Positions 6,118-10,284 of a DNA stretch of 10,284 bases are shown here, piece by piece. The notes beneath the pieces were generated by a model. That model saw only the letters and a program-made list of their open reading frames with translations, was not told where the DNA came from and ran no database searches. This DNA comes from an uncultured Pedobacter sp. (GTDB lineage: Bacteria; Bacteroidota; Bacteroidia; Sphingobacteriales; Sphingobacteriaceae), in assembly GCF_946479715.1 (NCBI RefSeq), contig NZ_CAMLHF010000197.1, positions 1 to 10,284 of the forward strand, read 5' to 3'. Position numbers and translations under genes: made by a program. Every line of letters starts with the position of its first letter. Within the stretch, counting starts at the first letter, position 1.

Positions 6118-8349
6118 CTACAACTTCGCAAATTTCAATCTTAAGCTGTTACTCACAACCGATATAGAACTTAATGCCATAGCCGCACCTGCGATCATAG
6201 GGTTCAATAAAAACCCGTTAACGGGATACAATACCCCCGCTGCAATTGGAATTCCTATCAGGTTATAAATAAATGCCCAGAACAAGTTTTGTTTAATAGT
6301 TCTAACTGTTTTCCTAGACAATTTCAAAGCCTTTGGCACCTGCAAAAGATCTGAAGATATCAGCGTAATCTTTGCCACATCTATTGCAATATCAGAACCT
6401 CTGCCCATCGCTATCGACACATTTGATTGTGCCAATGCCTGGCTGTCGTTTATGCCATCGCCTATCATGGCAACCACCTTGCCTTCGGTTTGCAGCTTCT
6501 TAACAAACTCAGCCTTATCAGATGGCAATACCTCGGCTACAAAGTTTTCTATACCCGCTGCAGCAGCCACCGCAGCAGCTGTTTCTTTATTATCGCCGGT
6601 AAGCATATAAACCTCAATACCTTGTTTAATAAGTTTCGAAACCGCTTCTTTTGAGCCTTGCTTTATCTGGTCGGCAATTGATACCACTGCCAGTACCTGG
6701 GTTTCATTGGCAAAATAAATTACCGTTTGGGCCTGATCCTGTAATACTTTAGCCTGATCTTTCAATTCACTGGATATAACCTGATTATGATCAGTTAATA
6801 TCTTATGGCTTCCGGCCCAATACTTCTTACCGCTGTAAACTGCCGATACACCTTTACCGGTTAAGCTGTCGAAATCTGTAATGCCGGCAGGTTTTATACC
6901 ATCCTTTTTAAGGTGATTAAAAATTGCCTCAGCCAATGGATGTTCTGAGCTTTGCTCCATAGCAGCAAACACCTGTTTTAATACATCTGCATTTTCAGGT
7001 AAAGTACTGGCCCAGTGTATAGAAGTAACTTCCGGTTTGCCTTCTGTGATGGTTCCGGTTTTATCTAACACAATAGCGTTTACTTTGTAACCAAGTTCAA
7101 GTGCTTCGGCATCTTTAATTAAAATACCGCTCTCGGCACCCTTACCTATTCCAACCATAATTGCTGTTGGTGTTGCCAGTCCTAACGCACAAGGACAAGC
7201 AATCACCAGTACAGTAACCATAGCCAATAACCCTTGTGTAAAGGCATGTTCTCCGCCAAATAACAACCACACACCCAGCGTAATGATAGCAATCAGCATC
7301 ACTATCGGTACAAATATTCCGGCCACCTTATCTACCAGTTTTTGAACCGGAGCTTTAGAGCCCTGGGCTTCCTGTACCAGCTGAATAATATGTGCCAGCA
7401 TGGTTTCGCTGCCCACTTTTTCGGCTATAAAACGGAAACTTCCTTTTTGGTTGATGGTGCCGGCAAAAACATTATCGTCTTTTTGTTTAGAAACCGCCAC
7501 AGGTTCACCGGTAATCATGCTTTCATCTACAAATGAATTTCCTTCGTAAACTTTACCATCAACAGGGATTTTCTCTCCTGATCTGACCAATAGTTTGTCG
7601 CCCGCTTTTACATCGGCAACTTCAATTTCTTTTTCACCATCATCTGTAATCAGTATTACTGTTTTTGGCTGTAACCCAATCAGTTTCTTAATGGCAGATG
7701 AAGTATTGGATTTAGCACGCTCTTCGAGTAGTTTACCAAGCATGATAAACACGATAACTACAGCAGCCGCTTCGTAATAAACATGCGGATGCAGGCCTCT
7801 TTGGTGCCAAAACCCGGGATAAAATGTATTAAACACACTAAAAATAAAGGCGATACCCGTACTTAATGCAACCAGCGTATCCATATTTGCCCTGCTGTGT
7901 TTTGCTTGTTTAAAGGCGTTTATAAAGAAGTTTTTACCGAAGTAAAAAACTACTGGGGCCGATAGAACCAGCATAATGTAATTGGCATAAGGCATATCCA
8001 TGAAAAGCATGCCTATTACTACTACAGGTATGGTTAATATTCCTGCTGCAATTATTCTCTTTTTTAACGCGTTATAATTGTCGGCCTGTACTTGCTCTTG
8101 TTTTTCGTTCCCTTTCTCTGTATCCAGAATTAAATCGTAACCTATCGACTGAACGACCTTTTGCATTCCCTCTGGTTGGATCACACCTGTATCATAGGTT
8201 ATTTTTACCTTTTGGGTAGCATAATTTACCTCAGCTTGTTTTACACCGATTTGTGCGCCTATCATAGATTCTACACTAACCGCACAACTGGCACAAGTCA
8301 TCCCCAGAACGGGAAAAGAAGTAGTTTCTATATTTTCTTGTAAAGCCAT
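6118..8349 (-). CDS. copA: Cu(+)-exporting P1B-1-type ATPase CopA
   Basis: The start chosen is the ATG at 8349 (743 residues). An upstream in-frame ATG at 8445 would add 32 residues translated through the promoter and ahead of the conserved start MALQENIETTSFPVLGMTCASC. One HMA domain (about 10-75) carries Cys19 and Cys22. Then come the first membrane helices, the actuator motif ITGEP (279-283), the membrane CPC site Cys385-Pro-Cys387 (IACPCALGLATP), the phosphorylation motif DKTGT with Asp429, the SEHPLAEA ATP-binding motif with His470, TGDN, and GDGIND (630-635). The last helices hold Tyr695-Asn696 and MALSS (724-728), which with CPC define Cu(+) or Ag(+) specificity. It exports cytosolic Cu(+) and probably takes it from the CopZ-like chaperone encoded downstream. 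All catalytic residues are present. Confidence 0.96.
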   Translation of the reverse strand: MALQENIETTSFPVLGMTCASCAVSVESMIGAQIGVKQAEVNYATQKVKITYDTGVIQPEGMQKVVQSIGYDLILDTEKGNEKQEQVQADNYNALKKRIIAAGILTIPVVVIGMLFMDMPYANYIMLVLSAPVVFYFGKNFFINAFKQAKHSRANMDTLVALSTGIAFIFSVFNTFYPGFWHQRGLHPHVYYEAAAVVIVFIMLGKLLEERAKSNTSSAIKKLIGLQPKTVILITDDGEKEIEVADVKAGDKLLVRSGEKIPVDGKVYEGNSFVDESMITGEPVAVSKQKDDNVFAGTINQKGSFRFIAEKVGSETMLAHIIQLVQEAQGSKAPVQKLVDKVAGIFVPIVMLIAIITLGVWLLFGGEHAFTQGLLAMVTVLVIACPCALGLATPTAIMVGIGKGAESGILIKDAEALELGYKVNAIVLDKTGTITEGKPEVTSIHWASTLPENADVLKQVFAAMEQSSEHPLAEAIFNHLKKDGIKPAGITDFDSLTGKGVSAVYSGKKYWAGSHKILTDHNQVISSELKDQAKVLQDQAQTVIYFANETQVLAVVSIADQIKQGSKEAVSKLIKQGIEVYMLTGDNKETAAAVAAAAGIENFVAEVLPSDKAEFVKKLQTEGKVVAMIGDGINDSQALAQSNVSIAMGRGSDIAIDVAKITLISSDLLQVPKALKLSRKTVRTIKQNLFWAFIYNLIGIPIAAGVLYPVNGFLLNPMIAGAAMALSSISVVSNSLRLKFAKL

Positions 8350-8371
8350 AATCTTTCTATTATTTACAATA

Positions 8372-8379
8372 CAAAGGTA
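8372..8379 (-). promoter_or_regulatory. Bacteroidota -7 promoter box for copA
   Basis: Read on the - strand the site is TACCTTTG, a full match to TAnnTTTG, ending 22 bases before the copA ATG at 8349. This supports independent transcription of copA and supports the 8349 start over 8445. No convincing TTG lies at the usual -33 distance, so an activator may be needed. I see no clear operator; a weak TTAC/GTAA inverted pair (8402-8417) overlaps the upstream region. Confidence 0.5.
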
Positions 8380-8459
8380 CCATGGCAGGATCGCGAAGAG
8401 GTTACATAATATGGTAATTAGTTTATATAATTCTGCACCACACAAAAAGCAGCCTTAAA

Positions 8460-9227
8460 CTATGTTAAAGCTATTTTTTCAGTAAGATATTTCCAATATC
8501 TTTTTGGAACATGCTGCACATGTAATTTTGTGTTTTTTCTGGCCGCGATATTGGTGCTTTTAAAATAATCTTTCCATAATGTGGCATAGAGATTTTCTTT
8601 GATGGCATGCAGTTCCCCGGTTGTTTTTTGCAAGTTCTTTTCTTCTTCTGGAGTGAGGTTCACTTCTTCAGCTTTTTCCAGGTTATAATATAATCCATAA
8701 TGTCTTTTCAAGTCGTAAATGATCCACTGCTGATCTGCATAACGGTTCTTAAAATGGTTCATGATCAACGGGAGCACATTGAAGTCCGGGTCTATAACGC
8801 AGTAAAAAATCCCATCTGCCGAATGTTGAAATCGTATGAAAGCTTCCATCCTGTGTTTCTCTCTTTCAACCTTCCTGGCTGTTTGTGCTACAGCCAAGAC
8901 GTGGGCATTGCCATAATTGACCTCAGAACCGGCTGGATTTGAAAATATATAACAAGTAAAATCAAATAGACTGCTGTAAGCCTGAGCTGATTCTGAGAGG
9001 AAGGTGCAGTAGAATCTTCTCATCCAACTTTTGTCTAATTTCTTTTTTAATCCTATCCAAACCCTGTCGGCCTTTTTCTGATCCTTATATACATGGAATT
9101 CAGAGGTGAAGGCATCCGGTTGGTGGTATTTTTCCAATTGCAGCATAATCTTTCCTGGTTTTCTTTCAAACCATTCAAAAACTGCACACAGCAAACTTTC
9201 TAAACTGCCATCGATCACGTATATCAT
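8460..9227 (-). CDS. DUF4130-type DNA-metabolism protein, partner of the radical SAM repair protein (TIGR03915-like)
   Basis: The 255-residue protein begins with MIYVIDGSLESLLCAVFEWFERKPG, the typical N-terminus of this family (YDGSxEGLL...), which supports the ATG at 9227. The most characteristic block is HRMEAFIRFQHSADGIFYCVIDPDFNVLPLIMNHFKNRYADQQWIIYDLKRHYGLYYN (about 141-198), followed by a Glu/Lys-rich helical segment and a conserved-looking end (NIAARKNTKLHVQHVPKRYWKYLTEK). I recognise it as the family named 'probable DNA metabolism protein', which accompanies a radical SAM protein and in some bacteria is fused to a uracil-DNA-glycosylase-like domain; no such domain is present here. It starts 13 bases after the radical SAM stop, so the two form an operon. 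Its biochemical activity is unknown to me. Confidence 0.85.
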   Translation of the reverse strand: MIYVIDGSLESLLCAVFEWFERKPGKIMLQLEKYHQPDAFTSEFHVYKDQKKADRVWIGLKKKLDKSWMRRFYCTFLSESAQAYSSLFDFTCYIFSNPAGSEVNYGNAHVLAVAQTARKVEREKHRMEAFIRFQHSADGIFYCVIDPDFNVLPLIMNHFKNRYADQQWIIYDLKRHYGLYYNLEKAEEVNLTPEEEKNLQKTTGELHAIKENLYATLWKDYFKSTNIAARKNTKLHVQHVPKRYWKYLTEKIALT

Positions 9228-9240
9228 TAAAGTTGCAGGA

Positions 9241-10284
9241 TTAAAATAAAATCAATTGTTGGACATCATTCTTTAAATATTTACTCTGGCTTTCCGCTAA
9301 TATAAATGACTTGATCTGCGTACCCTGGTAATCTTTAATCTGATATGGAGTATCTGCGCATTTGATAAAATGTTTTGCCCTGTTATAGGCAACCCCTATT
9401 TTCTTAAGCTGGTCGATCCGTAACTTTCCAAATTTTCTGGCTTGTACAATTTTCTTTGCTGAACTCACTCCAATTCCAGGGATGCGCAGAATCATTTTAT
9501 AAGCGGCCACATTAATGTCTATTGGGAAAAATTGAAGGTTTCTAAGCGCCCAGCTAAGTTTTGGATCTATATCCACATCCAGGTGTGGGTTGGCATCGTT
9601 CAGGAGTTCGTTAACGTTAAAACCATAAAAGCGCATGAGCCAGTCAGTTTGATATAGTCTGTTCTCACGAATTAGCGGAGGCTGCGTGCCAATAAGCGGC
9701 AGACGATTGTCATGGCTAATGGGAATATAACCTGAATAATAAACCCTTTTCAGAGAGAAGTTTTTATAAAATGCGTCTGCGGTATGCATAATGTCTTTAT
9801 CTGTTTCAGGTGTTGCACCGATTACCATTTGGGTGCTTTGCCCTGCAGGTACAAATTTAGGAGTACTTTTAATCAGCTTTTTTTCGTCGTTGAATTGTAC
9901 GATTTGATTTTGTACAAATCCAAGTGGGCGCTTTACGTCTTCATGGCTCTTTTCCGGGGCAAGTAATTTTAGCCCCTTTTCTGTAGGCATCTCCAGATTG
10001 ATACTCATTCTGTCTGCATAAAGACCCGCCTCCCTGATCAGTTCTTCGCTTGCACCGGGAATCGTTTTCAAATGAATATATCCATTGAAGCGTTCTTCCA
10101 GTCTTAATTTTTTAACAACTTTGAGTAAGCGCTCCATCGTAAAATCGGCGTTTTTAAAAATTCCAGAGCTTAAAAAAAGTCCTTCAATAAAGTTTCGTCT
10201 GTAAAAATTGATGGTTAGGGATACAACTTCTTCTACAGTAAAAGCTGCCCGTTCAATGTCGTTACTTTTTCTTGAAACACAGAA
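9241..10284 (-). CDS. Putative DNA modification/repair radical SAM protein (TIGR03916-like), 5' end outside window
   Basis: The frame stays open to the right edge, giving 347 visible residues; the ATG at 10137 is internal. The first visible residues, FCVSRKSNDIERAAFTVEEVV, begin at the last Cys (10281-10279) of a radical SAM CxxxCxxC cluster, so the other two cysteines lie just outside. FTVEEVVSLTINFYRRNFIEGLFLSSGIF corresponds to the core after the cluster. The C-terminus holds a helix-hairpin-helix, ILRIPGIGVSSAKKIVQARK, followed by KLRIDQLKKIGVAYNRAKHFI, as in DNA-binding repair proteins. This layout is that of the radical SAM family annotated as putative DNA modification/repair, paired with the DUF4130 gene that follows. 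Substrate and reaction are not known to me. The promoter lies off the window. Confidence 0.9.
   Translation of the reverse strand, partial: FCVSRKSNDIERAAFTVEEVVSLTINFYRRNFIEGLFLSSGIFKNADFTMERLLKVVKKLRLEERFNGYIHLKTIPGASEELIREAGLYADRMSINLEMPTEKGLKLLAPEKSHEDVKRPLGFVQNQIVQFNDEKKLIKSTPKFVPAGQSTQMVIGATPETDKDIMHTADAFYKNFSLKRVYYSGYIPISHDNRLPLIGTQPPLIRENRLYQTDWLMRFYGFNVNELLNDANPHLDVDIDPKLSWALRNLQFFPIDINVAAYKMILRIPGIGVSSAKKIVQARKFGKLRIDQLKKIGVAYNRAKHFIKCADTPYQIKDYQGTQIKSFILAESQSKYLKNDVQQLILF

Noticed and set aside
5891..6268. Open frame on the + strand across the copA-copZ gap
   Set aside because: It consists of the palindromic repeat plus antisense copA; the product shows no domain and is explained by the repeat.
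8350..8445. 32-residue N-terminal extension of CopA from the ATG at 8445
   Set aside because: It would place the -7 box inside the coding region and precedes the normal CopA beginning; the start at 8349 fits family length and promoter position.

Overview
The window looks like chromosomal DNA of a Bacteroidota bacterium, most likely of the Sphingobacteriaceae (Pedobacter/Mucilaginibacter type). This rests on moderate-to-low GC, two near-perfect Bacteroidota -7 promoter boxes (TAnnTTTG) at the places where promoters are expected, protein families typical of the phylum, and a palindromic repeat carrying the CCCGTCATC...GGGATCT signature that I recall from these genomes. The genus is inferred from memory, not from a search.

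Left part (1-4920, + strand): a magnesium-type regulatory and transport block. It holds the C-terminal half of an OmpR-family response regulator (start outside the window), its sensor histidine kinase 5 bases later, then a 124-base gap with a promoter, an MgtA-type P-type ATPase, and a small putative exported or lipid-anchored protein 11 bases downstream. The gap contains four copies of a TTCTAA-centred 11-bp repeat in exact phase, ending where the missing -33 element should be. This is the expected architecture of an OmpR/PhoB-type operator. The simplest reading is that the two-component system activates the transporter operon next to it, a PhoPQ-mgtA-like arrangement.

Middle (4921-8459): convergent to the first block is a copper-handling cluster on the - strand. 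It comprises a P1B-1 Cu(+) export ATPase (copA), a CopZ-like copper chaperone, and a regulator that fuses an HMA-like CxxC domain to an AraC-type DNA-binding domain. Two palindromic elements of nearly equal size (125 and 122 bp) sit in the gaps: one between the convergent blocks, the other between copA and copZ.

Right part (8460-10284, - strand): a two-gene DNA-repair-associated pair, a radical SAM protein with a C-terminal helix-hairpin-helix (5' end cut by the window at its Fe-S cysteine motif) followed by its usual partner, a DUF4130-type protein. This pair lies upstream of copA in the same direction, but copA has its own promoter.

The strongest leads are the phased 11-bp operator in front of mgtA, the metal-binding-domain/AraC fusion, and the concentric 125-bp palindrome. 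None of them is proven to be new from sequence alone.
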